DNA of 64,000 nt, from assembly GCF_901538355.1 (NCBI RefSeq), contig NZ_LR593887.1, positions 4,316,920 to 4,380,919 of the forward strand, read 5' to 3'. Made by a program: the position numbers and the translations under genes. Below, one piece after another: positions 1 to 7,833 of the stretch (position 1 is its first letter; every line of letters starts with the position of its first letter). Below the pieces are notes generated by a model. It made no database searches. It saw only the letters and a list, made by a program, of their open reading frames with translations, and was not told the DNA's origin. The stretch is from Tuwongella immobilis. Its GTDB lineage: Bacteria > Planctomycetota > Planctomycetia > Gemmatales > Gemmataceae.

Positions 1-2
1 TC

Positions 3-284
3 GACTTGTGGACCACCGCTTACCACCAAGCCGCCGATGGTGTGTTCCCGGTATTTCGCCCGGAGACGCTGGATGCGATCTATGGCATCCACGGTCTGTG
101 CCGCGAGTTGGCCAAATTGGGTTGGGTGGAGATCGATGGCGACTCGCTCAGGCTGCCTCGCTTTCGGGAACAGTTTGGCTCCGAGGCAAGGCGTCGGGCG
201 ATGGAGTCGCGCCGGAAGGCGAATAGCCGATCCCGCAGCGAGTTACCTGCTTCCCGAAATCCGCGAACCAACCCCGCCGCGTGA
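3..284 (+). CDS. Replisome-organiser-like phage protein, C-terminal part (cut by window start)
   Basis: The frame is open to the window edge, so the true start is upstream; a TTG at position 6 is probably internal. The visible part (DLWT..., GVFP, LAKLGWVEIDGD.LRLPRF, SEARRRAMESRRKA) aligns with residues of the next gene (DLWT, EGVFRYF, LEELGWISFQGN.LKIENF, GARRRALENRRKA). The two are tandem paralogues. The family has an N-terminal winged-helix-like domain seen in phage replication initiators. This copy ends soon after the RRKA block and lacks the long C-terminal extension of its neighbour. Confidence 0.6.
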   Translation, partial: DLWTTAYHQAADGVFPVFRPETLDAIYGIHGLCRELAKLGWVEIDGDSLRLPRFREQFGSEARRRAMESRRKANSRSRSELPASRNPRTNPAA

Positions 285-299
285 AAGGAGAAATACCCA

Positions 300-1397
300 A
301 TGGCACTCGATTGGATGCCGGTGCGGCTCTCCCTCACCAGTGATATGCGAATTCAGCAGATCGCAGCGCAATTGAACGTCACTCGTTATCACGTTGTGGG
401 AGCGTTGATCGATTTGTGGACCAATGCGAACCTTCAGACCATGGAAGGTGTGTTCCGCTATTTCCCGCGTCAGAAGCTGGACATGGTTTATCAACTGCCT
501 GGCTTTGCCCAAGCCTTGGAGGAACTGGGTTGGATTTCATTCCAAGGCAACAGTTTGAAGATTGAGAACTTTGAAGAACACAACGGAAAAGGAGCCCGTC
601 GTCGGGCACTCGAAAACCGCCGAAAAGCGATTAGCCGTGAAAAACAACGAGTCCACAAGACGGCGCAAGATGTCTTCGACGAAGCGGACGAAAATGCGGA
701 CACCCTGACCGATGGTCCGCATGAAGACGGACTGTTTGCGCCCGTGGTGCGGACAGATGCGGACAAAAATGCGGACACATGCGCCTCTCATGCGGACAAA
801 AATGCGGACACATGCGCCCCACATGCGGCAAAAAATGCGGACACATGCGCCTCTCATGCGGACAATCGCGGACGTGCTGCGCCCCAAGAACAACAACAAC
901 AACAATATATACAGAGAGGAAGAATCCTCTCTGTACTCTCCTCTTGCTCGGAGCCGGAACAATCCGGCCCCGAACCAACGCCACCCGCCGCCAAACCGAA
1001 ATCGGTTCCCGGCCTTTGGGGCAAACCACCGATCCAATTCGATCCCGCCCAAAGCACCTGGGTGGGGATCACCGATGCGATTCGCTCATCCTGGGCCGTT
1101 GCCTGCCCAGCGGTGGACATCGATCACGAGTTGGCCAAGTCCGCCACCTGGGTGGCAAGCATCGGCGCGAAGGGCCGGAAGTCAAACTATCGCGCCTTCC
1201 TGACCAAGTGGATGTTGCGATCTCAGGAGCAATCCAGTCGCAAAGGCGGCCAGCCGCCTCGGCAGTCGCTTCCGAAGCCTCCAGGCGACACTTCTCCCAT
1301 CTCGATGAGCCGCGACGAACTACGGGCCGAATTTCGCAAACTCTCCGAATCCGCTCCACCACCGGTTCCCGAAGGAGGTGACGAATGGATGCAATGA
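300..1397 (+). CDS. Phage replisome organiser / replication protein with internal 11-residue repeats
   Basis: 365 residues, starting at an ATG behind an AGGAG ribosome site. Residues 1-115 form the winged-helix-like replication-initiator domain shared with the preceding gene. Residues 155-190 contain three tandem copies of an 11-residue unit (NADTCASHADK type) encoded by perfect 33-bp repeats. The C-terminal segment (DAIRSSWAVACP... GRKSNYRAFLTKWM) resembles the tail of phage replication proteins that recruit a helicase. It probably opens or marks the phage replication origin; no origin iterons were recognised by eye, although the coding repeats themselves could play that part. Confidence 0.6.
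   Translation: MALDWMPVRLSLTSDMRIQQIAAQLNVTRYHVVGALIDLWTNANLQTMEGVFRYFPRQKLDMVYQLPGFAQALEELGWISFQGNSLKIENFEEHNGKGARRRALENRRKAISREKQRVHKTAQDVFDEADENADTLTDGPHEDGLFAPVVRTDADKNADTCASHADKNADTCAPHAAKNADTCASHADNRGRAAPQEQQQQQYIQRGRILSVLSSCSEPEQSGPEPTPPAAKPKSVPGLWGKPPIQFDPAQSTWVGITDAIRSSWAVACPAVDIDHELAKSATWVASIGAKGRKSNYRAFLTKWMLRSQEQSSRKGGQPPRQSLPKPPGDTSPISMSRDELRAEFRKLSESAPPPVPEGGDEWMQ
765..863 (+). repeat. Three tandem 33-bp repeats inside the replication gene
   Basis: Copies start at 765, 798 and 831 (unit begins AAAAATGCGGACACATGCGCC). Nearly identical at DNA level, they keep the reading frame and encode NADTCA-SHADK. Iterated sequences within initiator genes can act as origin iterons in lambdoid phages; that role here is only an inference. 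Confidence 0.85.
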
Positions 1398-2014
1398 GCG
1401 TGCCGGAGTGGTATCTCTCGCTGGTGGAGAAACACCGTGCCTTGCTCCTCGGCGATGCCAAAGCCATCCAGCACTTGCACGCCTGGTTCCAGATCTTTTC
1501 ACGGGCTGCATATACCGAAGCCGAGTTAGCACAAGCATTTGCGGCGATGGAGGCGGATCCACACCGCCCCGGCTGGCGGAAAGAGCAATTGGCCTACATC
1601 CAACGCCAGATTCACCGTCAACGGGATGCCAGTCGGCGCGGTGGCGGTGAGGCCCGCGATGGGCCGAAGTGCCCATTGTGCAACGGGATGGCCGTTGTCT
1701 CGGTGCCGTTCCGGGGCGATGTCCGGGATGGCAATTGGGTGGCTCCATTTCGCCGCGTCACGGTGGCATGCAGTTGCCCCGCCGGCGAGCGAACCGCCCA
1801 GTGGTTCCGCGAGGAAGTCGAGCCCGGCCGCCCCCGATATTCGAAACCGATCATGCGACTCGTGGACTACGAGTTTCGCAATCCGCTCTGGCAGGAGCAG
1901 TTGAAATACCGCGAGGAAGATCTCCTCGTGGAAAGAAAGGTCATTGGACTCACGGAAGAGGCTGATTTCCAGCTTGGAAAGATCGGCCGAATGCCACGAA
2001 AGGAATCGTCATGA
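1385..2014 (+). CDS. Hypothetical phage protein with a zinc-ribbon-like cysteine set
   Basis: 209 residues, overlapping the 3' end of the replication gene by 13 bases, so probably translationally coupled. The N-terminal half is predicted helical (SLVEKHRALLLGDAKAIQ...). Around residues 95-140 a CPLC pair and a CSCP pair frame a short beta-rich segment, as in a zinc ribbon. Position immediately after an initiator suggests a helicase loader or replication accessory role, but I do not recognise the family. Confidence 0.6.
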   Translation: MDAMSVPEWYLSLVEKHRALLLGDAKAIQHLHAWFQIFSRAAYTEAELAQAFAAMEADPHRPGWRKEQLAYIQRQIHRQRDASRRGGGEARDGPKCPLCNGMAVVSVPFRGDVRDGNWVAPFRRVTVACSCPAGERTAQWFREEVEPGRPRYSKPIMRLVDYEFRNPLWQEQLKYREEDLLVERKVIGLTEEADFQLGKIGRMPRKESS

Positions 2015-2051
2015 CCAGAGTTGTGCCAGTGTCTGTTGTTCTGGGGGCCGT

Positions 2052-2384
2052 ATGAGCGAACAGGATCTGGTCAATCTGCTGATTGCCTATTTGCGCCTGA
2101 AACGATGCTTTGTTTGGCGGCAGAACCAAGGTGGCATGCGCGATCGCACCAATCGATTCGTGCGGTTCTGCTCGCAGTCGGGCATCAGTGACATCATCGG
2201 CATGTTGCCCAATGGCCGCTTTCTGGCCATCGAAGCGAAACTGCCAGGAAACAAGCCAAAACCGCATCAGCAAGAGTTTCTTGATGCGGTGAATCTCACG
2301 GGTGGATTGGCCTTGTGCGTCCACTCGTTGGAAGAGCTGCAAACGGAATTGCAGCGCGTCGGAATCGAACCACGGAAGGGGTAA
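2052..2384 (+). CDS. VRR-NUC domain nuclease
   Basis: 111 residues. The segment GISDIIGMLPNGRFLAIEAK followed by H-Q-Q-E-F matches the VRR-NUC fold, a compact PD-(D/E)xK nuclease with catalytic D (SD), E and K (EAK). Stand-alone VRR-NUC proteins are common in phage replication modules, where they are thought to resolve branched DNA. ATG at 2052 is chosen because it begins just before the conserved N-terminal helix; the open frame upstream (from 1944) overlaps the previous gene. Confidence 0.85.
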   Translation: MSEQDLVNLLIAYLRLKRCFVWRQNQGGMRDRTNRFVRFCSQSGISDIIGMLPNGRFLAIEAKLPGNKPKPHQQEFLDAVNLTGGLALCVHSLEELQTELQRVGIEPRKG

Positions 2385-2387
2385 GGA

Positions 2388-2687
2388 ATGGCCTTCGGAA
2401 AGATCGAAATCGGGCAATGGTTCTTCACCGTGTCGCCGTCATTCGCGGTCGAGTCGCATTGCTGCGAACACGTGTTCGACCTCCATCGGGTGGCAATCCC
2501 GACGAATCGCATCATCACCAGCGGCGGTTCAGCTTGGTTTGAGTGCGAGGTGTTCGAGACGTTGGAGCGTGCCCAAGAGTCAGCGCGAGTCGGCTTAGCA
2601 TGCCTGCGCGAACTGCTCGATGCCGCGCAACCGCCAACTACCTGTGGCCATGTCGATCCATATGAACTGGTAGACCGAAACGGTTGA
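2388..2687 (+). CDS. Hypothetical phage protein
   Basis: 99 residues, starting three bases after the VRR-NUC stop with an AAGGGGTAAGGA ribosome site. The middle part alternates hydrophobic residues (EIGQWFFTVSP, AWFECEVFETLERAQ), suggesting a small alpha/beta fold. No recognisable motif. Its tight spacing places it in the replication operon. Confidence 0.5.
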   Translation: MAFGKIEIGQWFFTVSPSFAVESHCCEHVFDLHRVAIPTNRIITSGGSAWFECEVFETLERAQESARVGLACLRELLDAAQPPTTCGHVDPYELVDRNG

Positions 2688-2699
2688 AAGGATGTTCCA

Positions 2700-3185
2700 A
2701 TGAGTTATTCCAGTGATTTCAGCCTGAACCGCATTGCCCGGCAAATCCTGGCGAACAGCATCGAAAAGGGCTTTCGCGCTCGGTGCGAGTCTTGCGGCGG
2801 CAGCGGGCTCGTGCTGTTGCATTCGGACGGCACAAGAACGCAGTGGGAACCGAAGTCCGGCCCACCATCCGAGGGATCATCTCTTTGGGCATGCGGCGCA
2901 TGTCATGGTCGCGGCACGACTGTTGCGAGTCGGCACATTTCCGAGGAAATTGCCCTGATTCACAGCGAGGTCAGCGAGTTATTGGAGTTGGCCCGCATCC
3001 CGAATGGATTGGAGCAGGTTGGCCCTCACATTGGTCTGCCAGCAGGGATGATTGAGGCTGCGGACATCATCATCCGCGTGCTTGACCTGGCCGCAGCACG
3101 CGATTGGGACATGGAAAAAGCAATCCAGGCCAAGGTGAAATACAACGCAAGTCGACCCGTCAAACACGGCAACAAATTGTTCTGA
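2700..3185 (+). CDS. MazG-like NTP pyrophosphohydrolase with N-terminal zinc finger
   Basis: 161 residues. Residues 28-80 carry CESCGGSG and CGACHGRG, a DnaJ-type zinc finger. Residues 85-160 carry the all-alpha NTP-PPase pattern: EEIALIHSEVSELLE, then EAADIIIRVLDLAAARDWDM and K.KYN.SRP.KHGNKLF, with the EExxE and ExxD metal ligands. Phage MazG-like enzymes hydrolyse (d)NTPs or alarmones to keep host metabolism favourable. The DnaJ-like finger in front of the catalytic domain is an unusual fusion and may bind nucleic acid or a partner. Confidence 0.75.
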   Translation: MSYSSDFSLNRIARQILANSIEKGFRARCESCGGSGLVLLHSDGTRTQWEPKSGPPSEGSSLWACGACHGRGTTVASRHISEEIALIHSEVSELLELARIPNGLEQVGPHIGLPAGMIEAADIIIRVLDLAAARDWDMEKAIQAKVKYNASRPVKHGNKLF

Positions 3186-3206
3186 TCAGCTAATCGAGGG
3201 AATCCA

Positions 3207-3770
3207 ATGAGTATCGAAATCGCGTCACGCGATGGGGATCATCGCGCACTGTACGAGTTCATGGACCATCAAATTGCCAATTATCACCCGCATTTAGCGG
3301 AAGCTCATATCATTCTCGGGTTCCATTTTGGCTGGAAGGCCGACGCCGACGGTCGAATCCGATTGATCCAAGTCACTCGGCCAACGCCGCTGGTGACGGC
3401 CATCTCACGTTTTGAGGATGTCGATTTCGTCATCCTGTTCAACGTGGATTCTTTTAGGACGATGACACCGACTCAACGATTGGCATTGCTGGATGAGGGG
3501 CTCTGTCACTGTCGCGGTGGGCTCGATCGCACCGGCTTGGAATCCCCTTACCGAGTCGTCAAACCGGATTTCCTGGGCTTCATTGAAAACGTCAGGCGTT
3601 ATGGGGCTTGGCGGGCAGATCTCATGCTGACCCGCAACGCATTCGGCGGCGAGGAAGTCGGTCTGTTTTCCGACATCGGCAACGAATTGCCCGCGCCGGA
3701 TGAGGATGAGGAAGATTCGGAAGACGATGACAACGATGGCGGGTTCGCCGGGGAGGTTTCCCATGGCTGA
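3207..3770 (+). CDS. Putative phage metallopeptidase-family protein
   Basis: 187 residues. The core (IILGFHFGWKADADGRIRLIQVTRPTPLV... DFVILFN... RLALLDEGLCHC) resembles the putative phage metallopeptidase family, where a (D/H)ExxxH-type helix binds metal. Here the helix reads DEGLCH, so one ligand may differ from the classic HExxH. The C-terminus is very acidic (DEDEEDSEDDDND). The stop overlaps the next gene's start region by 8 bases. Confidence 0.5.
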   Translation: MSIEIASRDGDHRALYEFMDHQIANYHPHLAEAHIILGFHFGWKADADGRIRLIQVTRPTPLVTAISRFEDVDFVILFNVDSFRTMTPTQRLALLDEGLCHCRGGLDRTGLESPYRVVKPDFLGFIENVRRYGAWRADLMLTRNAFGGEEVGLFSDIGNELPAPDEDEEDSEDDDNDGGFAGEVSHG

Positions 3771-4515
3771 ATCGTCAGGCATCGAATGGACCGATGCTAC
3801 CTGGAATCCCCTCACCGGCTGCACCAAGATCAGCGCGGGTTGCGCCAACTGCTACGCGGAACCGCTCTCCCGCCGCCTGCAACTGATGGGATCCGACCGC
3901 TATCACAACGGATTCGAGCTCACCCTGCATGAGCATGTCATTGACTTGCCCATGCGGTGGAAACGACCGCGACGGGTATTCGTCAACTCGATGAGCGATT
4001 TGTTCCACGTGGATGTGCCGACTGATTTCATCCAGCGCGTGTTCGCCACGATGGTGGCCGCGAAGTGGCATCAGTATCAGATCCTGACCAAGCGAAGCGA
4101 TCGACTTTCGGAACTGGCTGGGCAATTGCCCTGGCCGGAACAAATCTGGCAGGGTGTGACCGTCGAGAGCGCGGCATATGTGTCGCGGATTGATCATCTT
4201 CGGGCAGTGCCGGCGATGACCCGGTTCTTGTCGCTGGAACCCCTTCTCGGCCCGATTCCAAATTTGGATCTTTCCGGAATCCACTGGGTGATCATCGGCG
4301 GCGAGTCCGGCAGCCGATCCCGTCCGATCGAACGCGAATGGGTGATCGACATCATCGCCCAATGCGATGCCCAGCAGGTGCCGGTGTTCTTCAAGCAATG
4401 GGGTGGCCCGGCCAAGCATCTTGCCGGCCGCTCGCTGGATGGCCGCACCTACGATGGACTCCCTGCACCGCCGTCTCAGCGCATCGCTCTGCCGACTTTG
4501 TTTCCAGAGGAATAA
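3763..4515 (+). CDS. DUF5131 (phage Gp37/Gp68-like) family protein
   Basis: 250 residues starting at ATG 3763. Hallmarks: GIEWTDATWNPLTGC near residue 5, C.NCYA, RRVFVNSMSDLFH, LTKRSDR, IWQGVTVES and WVIIGGESG. Members are about 250 residues, frequent in phages, and share a fold reminiscent of radical-SAM proteins with clustered cysteines near the N-terminus (three seen here: GC..., GC.NC). The substrate is unknown. The neighbouring DUF4326 and methyltransferase genes suggest a DNA or nucleotide modification block. Confidence 0.85.
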   Translation: MAESSGIEWTDATWNPLTGCTKISAGCANCYAEPLSRRLQLMGSDRYHNGFELTLHEHVIDLPMRWKRPRRVFVNSMSDLFHVDVPTDFIQRVFATMVAAKWHQYQILTKRSDRLSELAGQLPWPEQIWQGVTVESAAYVSRIDHLRAVPAMTRFLSLEPLLGPIPNLDLSGIHWVIIGGESGSRSRPIEREWVIDIIAQCDAQQVPVFFKQWGGPAKHLAGRSLDGRTYDGLPAPPSQRIALPTLFPEE

Positions 4516-4517
4516 TC

Positions 4518-5081
4518 ATGCCAGATCCACGGATTCAATACGTGTTGGATGGGGCCACAATTGTGGCCAATCAACAAAGCAGCGCGGACAAGGAACTGAT
4601 TCGCTGGGCCCGCGCGCGGGGGCTATATGCGCGGATCGACCGCGCAACTCGGTGGGGCAATCCGTTTCGGGTCACTGCGTCGGCACCCCGCGAAGTGGTG
4701 GTAATCCAGTATCTGCATTGGATCGCAACGCAGCGGGAATTGCTGCGGGATCTGCCGCAATTGCGCGGCAAGGTACTCGGTTGCTGGTGCGCCCCAGAAG
4801 CGTGTCACGGGCATGTGTTGCTGGGATTGATTACCAACAACGGCTGGCTGCCGATCGACATCGCTCCGAAGGATGGCACCAGGATTCTGCTATTCCGCCA
4901 ATCTGCCAAACCCGCGGTGCGGATCGGCTTTTGGGATCGGGATCGCCTGTTGTTCCACCGCAATCCTCCACCAACCTGGATTTGCGCTGGATCGGGACAC
5001 GAGTTTGCTCCAGACCAACTGCCAACGCATTGGAGGCCAATTCCCGATCTGCCAAGCAGCCCAACGCAATCTGCTGGCTGA
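4518..5081 (+). CDS. DUF4326 domain protein with C-terminal extension
   Basis: 187 residues from ATG 4518, three bases after the previous stop. The DUF4326 signature is clear: YARIDRATRWGNPF, then LRGKVLGCWCAPEACHGHVLL. A second block (PIDIAPKDGTRILLF ... WRPIPDLP) resembles short phage DUF551-like modules. The cysteine-rich CWC..EACHG site suggests metal or ligand binding. Function unknown; common in phage DNA-metabolism clusters. Confidence 0.75.
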   Translation: MPDPRIQYVLDGATIVANQQSSADKELIRWARARGLYARIDRATRWGNPFRVTASAPREVVVIQYLHWIATQRELLRDLPQLRGKVLGCWCAPEACHGHVLLGLITNNGWLPIDIAPKDGTRILLFRQSAKPAVRIGFWDRDRLLFHRNPPPTWICAGSGHEFAPDQLPTHWRPIPDLPSSPTQSAG

Positions 5082-5178
5082 TCCTGCTGGATCAATCTGC
5101 GACTTGAATTCAGGTGGATTTTGCTTCCCGGTGCCCATGTTCGGGTGCCGGGAGGCAATCGTCAATGGAGCTGTTTCG

Positions 5179-5427
5179 ATGATGTTTATCTGCACTTTGC
5201 ATGGCGATGATGGTGAAGATCCACACGAAATTGATGCGCACAATTCACGTTGGGCAGCGGAAGAATTCGCTGAGCATCTTTTTAATGATCACGACGGATG
5301 GGAATGGATGGAGAATCGAGATCTTAAAGTGGATGTCATCCCCAAATCGGGTGGCGAAATGGAGCAATTCGTAATCGAGATTCGCATGGAACCCGGCTTC
5401 TATGCCAGGAAAGTGGTGAAGCCATGA
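5179..5427 (+). CDS. Small acidic hypothetical phage protein
   Basis: 82 residues starting MMFICTLHGDDGEDPHEIDAHNS. The ATG pair at 5179/5182 is the likely start; the longer open frame upstream overlaps the DUF4326 gene. It is acidic and histidine-rich with no recognised domain. ATGA overlap with the methyltransferase downstream suggests coupled expression. Confidence 0.55.
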   Translation: MMFICTLHGDDGEDPHEIDAHNSRWAAEEFAEHLFNDHDGWEWMENRDLKVDVIPKSGGEMEQFVIEIRMEPGFYARKVVKP

Positions 5428-6215
5428 CCATCATTTCACCGGGCATATACATCGGCGATTGCCTGCAATTGCTCCCGCGCTGGCCGGCGGCGACGATGGA
5501 TCTGATCTTCGCCGATCCACCGTTCAACATCGGTTACGAATATGATCGCTACAACGATCGCCGATCCCGCGCTGATTACTTGCAATGGACCGAAGACTGG
5601 CTCGCCGCCATCAAGCGCATGCTCAAGCCGACCGGCTCCGTCTATGTGGCGATCGGCGATGAATTCGTTGCCGAGCTGAAAGTGCGGTTGGATGCACTTG
5701 GCTTGACGATGCGGAATTGGATCATCTGGCATTACACCTTTGGCGTGAATTGCACTCAGAAATTCAACCGCTCGCATGCTCACATTCTGTATTACGTCGC
5801 TGATCCCAAGCGATTCACCTTCAATGCCGATGCGGTGCGGGTGCCATCCGCGCGCCAGACCGCCTATGCCGACCCGCGTGCCAATCCACGAGGGAAACTT
5901 CCGGACGATACCTGGGTGCTTCGCCCGCAGGCGGATGAGCGTTGTTTCAGCCCGCATGACGATACTTGGGCAGTGTCGCGGGTCTGCGGCACGTTCAAGG
6001 AGCGCACCAATCACCCCTGTCAGATGCCCGAAGCGATCCTCGAGCGCATCCTCCGGGTATCCACCAATCCAGGCGATTGGGTGCTGGATCCATTTGCCGG
6101 TTCCGGAACAACTCTGGCGGTTGCCAAGCGTCTCGGTCGCCAATTCCTGGGATGTGAATTGTCGCCGGATTATGCGTCAGGAATCGAACAGCGGCTTGAA
6201 GCCATCGGCGGATGA
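5424..6215 (+). CDS. DNA (adenine-N6 or cytosine-N4) methyltransferase
   Basis: 263 residues. The catalytic motif DPPF is at residues 31-34 and the SAM-binding motif DPFAGSGTT near residues 225-233. DPPF preceding the FxGxG motif is the beta-class permutation. GDCLQLLP and GDEFVAEL are further expected motifs. No restriction partner is adjacent, so this is probably an orphan phage methylase that shields phage DNA from host restriction. The target sequence cannot be read from the gene. Confidence 0.93.
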   Translation: MTIISPGIYIGDCLQLLPRWPAATMDLIFADPPFNIGYEYDRYNDRRSRADYLQWTEDWLAAIKRMLKPTGSVYVAIGDEFVAELKVRLDALGLTMRNWIIWHYTFGVNCTQKFNRSHAHILYYVADPKRFTFNADAVRVPSARQTAYADPRANPRGKLPDDTWVLRPQADERCFSPHDDTWAVSRVCGTFKERTNHPCQMPEAILERILRVSTNPGDWVLDPFAGSGTTLAVAKRLGRQFLGCELSPDYASGIEQRLEAIGG

Positions 6216-6246
6216 ATCCATTTCTTTCGATCTGACTGGAGAGCAC

Positions 6247-6744
6247 ATGTTTCGGAAAATTTACGATGCCCGAGTCACACCGCCACGAATAGACATCGAC
6301 ATTCTTGCATTCACGCCGCAAGAAGGAATCTGGCAAATCGTGAGATGGATCCAGCGAAAAAATGCGTTTTTCTGCACACACGACTACACGGTTTTGGAAT
6401 CAGAAATCAGCCATTGGATGGAAGTAAGCCCACCAACGGAATCCAATCCAACTGTTGATTTTGTGGTTTTCAATGCTGCCGAGATCCCAATTCCAACTGG
6501 CATCAACGTATTAGCGTTCTGCTCCGTTTATGGCAGTTGGTATCTCGGGGAGCGAACGAAAAACTACCGTGGAGAAGAAGTTTTCTACGTCTATCATTTC
6601 GCTTCTGGCTCCAGCCCCATCAACCTTTACAGCCACTGGATGTATTTGCGCGAGGAAGACAAAAACGAGGCTCATTTCACCGGATTTGATAAGGCAACTG
6701 ACATCGAAAAACGGCTCAATTCGAGCGAAAATAAGGTGATCTGA
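6247..6744 (+). CDS. Hypothetical phage protein
   Basis: 165 residues from ATG 6247 (MFRKIYDARVTPPRIDIDILAF). Rich in aromatic and beta-forming residues, with no recognised motif. The reading frame is open far upstream, but that portion lies inside the methyltransferase in another frame. It sits in a stretch visibly more AT-rich than the structural genes. Confidence 0.5.
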   Translation: MFRKIYDARVTPPRIDIDILAFTPQEGIWQIVRWIQRKNAFFCTHDYTVLESEISHWMEVSPPTESNPTVDFVVFNAAEIPIPTGINVLAFCSVYGSWYLGERTKNYRGEEVFYVYHFASGSSPINLYSHWMYLREEDKNEAHFTGFDKATDIEKRLNSSENKVI

Positions 6745-6755
6745 TTGTTGGCGTC

Positions 6756-6968
6756 GTGAATCTCGTGGATTGTGTTGCACTGGACGATCCCGAGGCTCAC
6801 AGACAATATCCATGGATGAGCAGCCATCCGCATGAAACGTGCCCATTCGCGTGGATCTTGTCAGATGCGCGGCGATTTCGAGAGCCGATTCCTTGTCCCG
6901 GCAAGCTCTCAATTTGGTCCGTTCCTGATCCAATTTTGGATCAGATCAGAGTTCAATTAGAAAGTTGA
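6756..6968 (+). CDS. Short ASCH/PUA-like protein or fragment
   Basis: 70 residues from GTG 6756. The segment CPFAWILSDARRFREPIPCPGKLSIWSVPD matches the C-terminal half of phage ASCH-domain proteins (GPF.W.L...R.L..PIP..G..G.W). Full ASCH domains are about 110-150 residues, so this may be a truncated remnant or the second part of a split gene. ASCH domains bind RNA or modified nucleosides. Confidence 0.45.
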   Translation: MNLVDCVALDDPEAHRQYPWMSSHPHETCPFAWILSDARRFREPIPCPGKLSIWSVPDPILDQIRVQLES

Positions 6969-6976
6969 GGACGACG

Positions 6977-7753
6977 ATGAGCGAAACCAAAACAGATGTG
7001 CAAGTACCATCTTGGTTGGCTTTTTTTGGAAGCATTGTACTCATTTCACTGATTGTATGTTTATATTTTTATTACGCCCACATAAATTTTCCGATCGTTG
7101 AAAAAACAGATTGGGAAAAACGAGGGCAATCTGGTGATTCTTTCGGTGGTCTAAATGCGATTTTTTCAGGATTTGCGTTTGCTGCGCTGATCTTCACAAT
7201 CCTTTTGCAGCGTGCAGATTTGAAAGCAACCAAAATTGAATTGGCCCGCACGGCAGATGCACAGGAAGCATCCCAAAAATCATTTTCCGACCAAGTTCAA
7301 ATCATGAAAGATGCGGTTGAGATTTCGCGGCAATCTGCTCAACTCATGCGACTTCAAGCGACACGACCCCTTGCACATGTGATTGTTTTCGCAGCGTTGA
7401 TTGATCCAAATGCGTTGCGCGATGGATCAAAATCAACAACGTTGCTTTCTCGTTCGATTGCTCTTCGCATTCTCAATAACGGACGTGGACTCGCTCGAAA
7501 TGTTCGGGTTCGGGTTACTTTGCCCGATGAACCAATTTTTCTCGAATTTGGGAATCTAGTTCTCGAAGCCTGTATTCCCAGAACGATTCCATCTTTTGGA
7601 CCGGATACTCCAATTGATATTATGTTACCTTACATTGAACGCCGAACTCCGTCGTCTCCGCGTTCCTACGAGATCGTAGTTCACTGGAACTATGACAACG
7701 GTCACGAAGAGATTTCGAATCAATCGACGATCAATCTTTTCATGTTCGACTGA
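6977..7753 (+). CDS. Two-TM membrane protein (moron-like)
   Basis: 258 residues from ATG 6977 behind a GAGG ribosome site. Membrane segments at about 12-34 and 60-79, a short helical linker rich in Q/S/A, then a soluble domain (RPLAHVIVFAAL... ALRILNNGRGLARNVRVRV...) with a beta-sandwich look. Base composition and codon use are visibly more AT-rich than neighbouring head genes, suggesting a separately acquired cargo gene. A host-envelope role such as superinfection exclusion is possible but unproven. Confidence 0.6.
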   Translation: MSETKTDVQVPSWLAFFGSIVLISLIVCLYFYYAHINFPIVEKTDWEKRGQSGDSFGGLNAIFSGFAFAALIFTILLQRADLKATKIELARTADAQEASQKSFSDQVQIMKDAVEISRQSAQLMRLQATRPLAHVIVFAALIDPNALRDGSKSTTLLSRSIALRILNNGRGLARNVRVRVTLPDEPIFLEFGNLVLEACIPRTIPSFGPDTPIDIMLPYIERRTPSSPRSYEIVVHWNYDNGHEEISNQSTINLFMFD

Positions 7754-7833
7754 TCGACTTTCCCAAGTTCCTCGATGATTGGGCAGGCTCCATTCGTTGC
7801 GGAGATGATCCGGAGTGAGTATGGAGACTCAGG

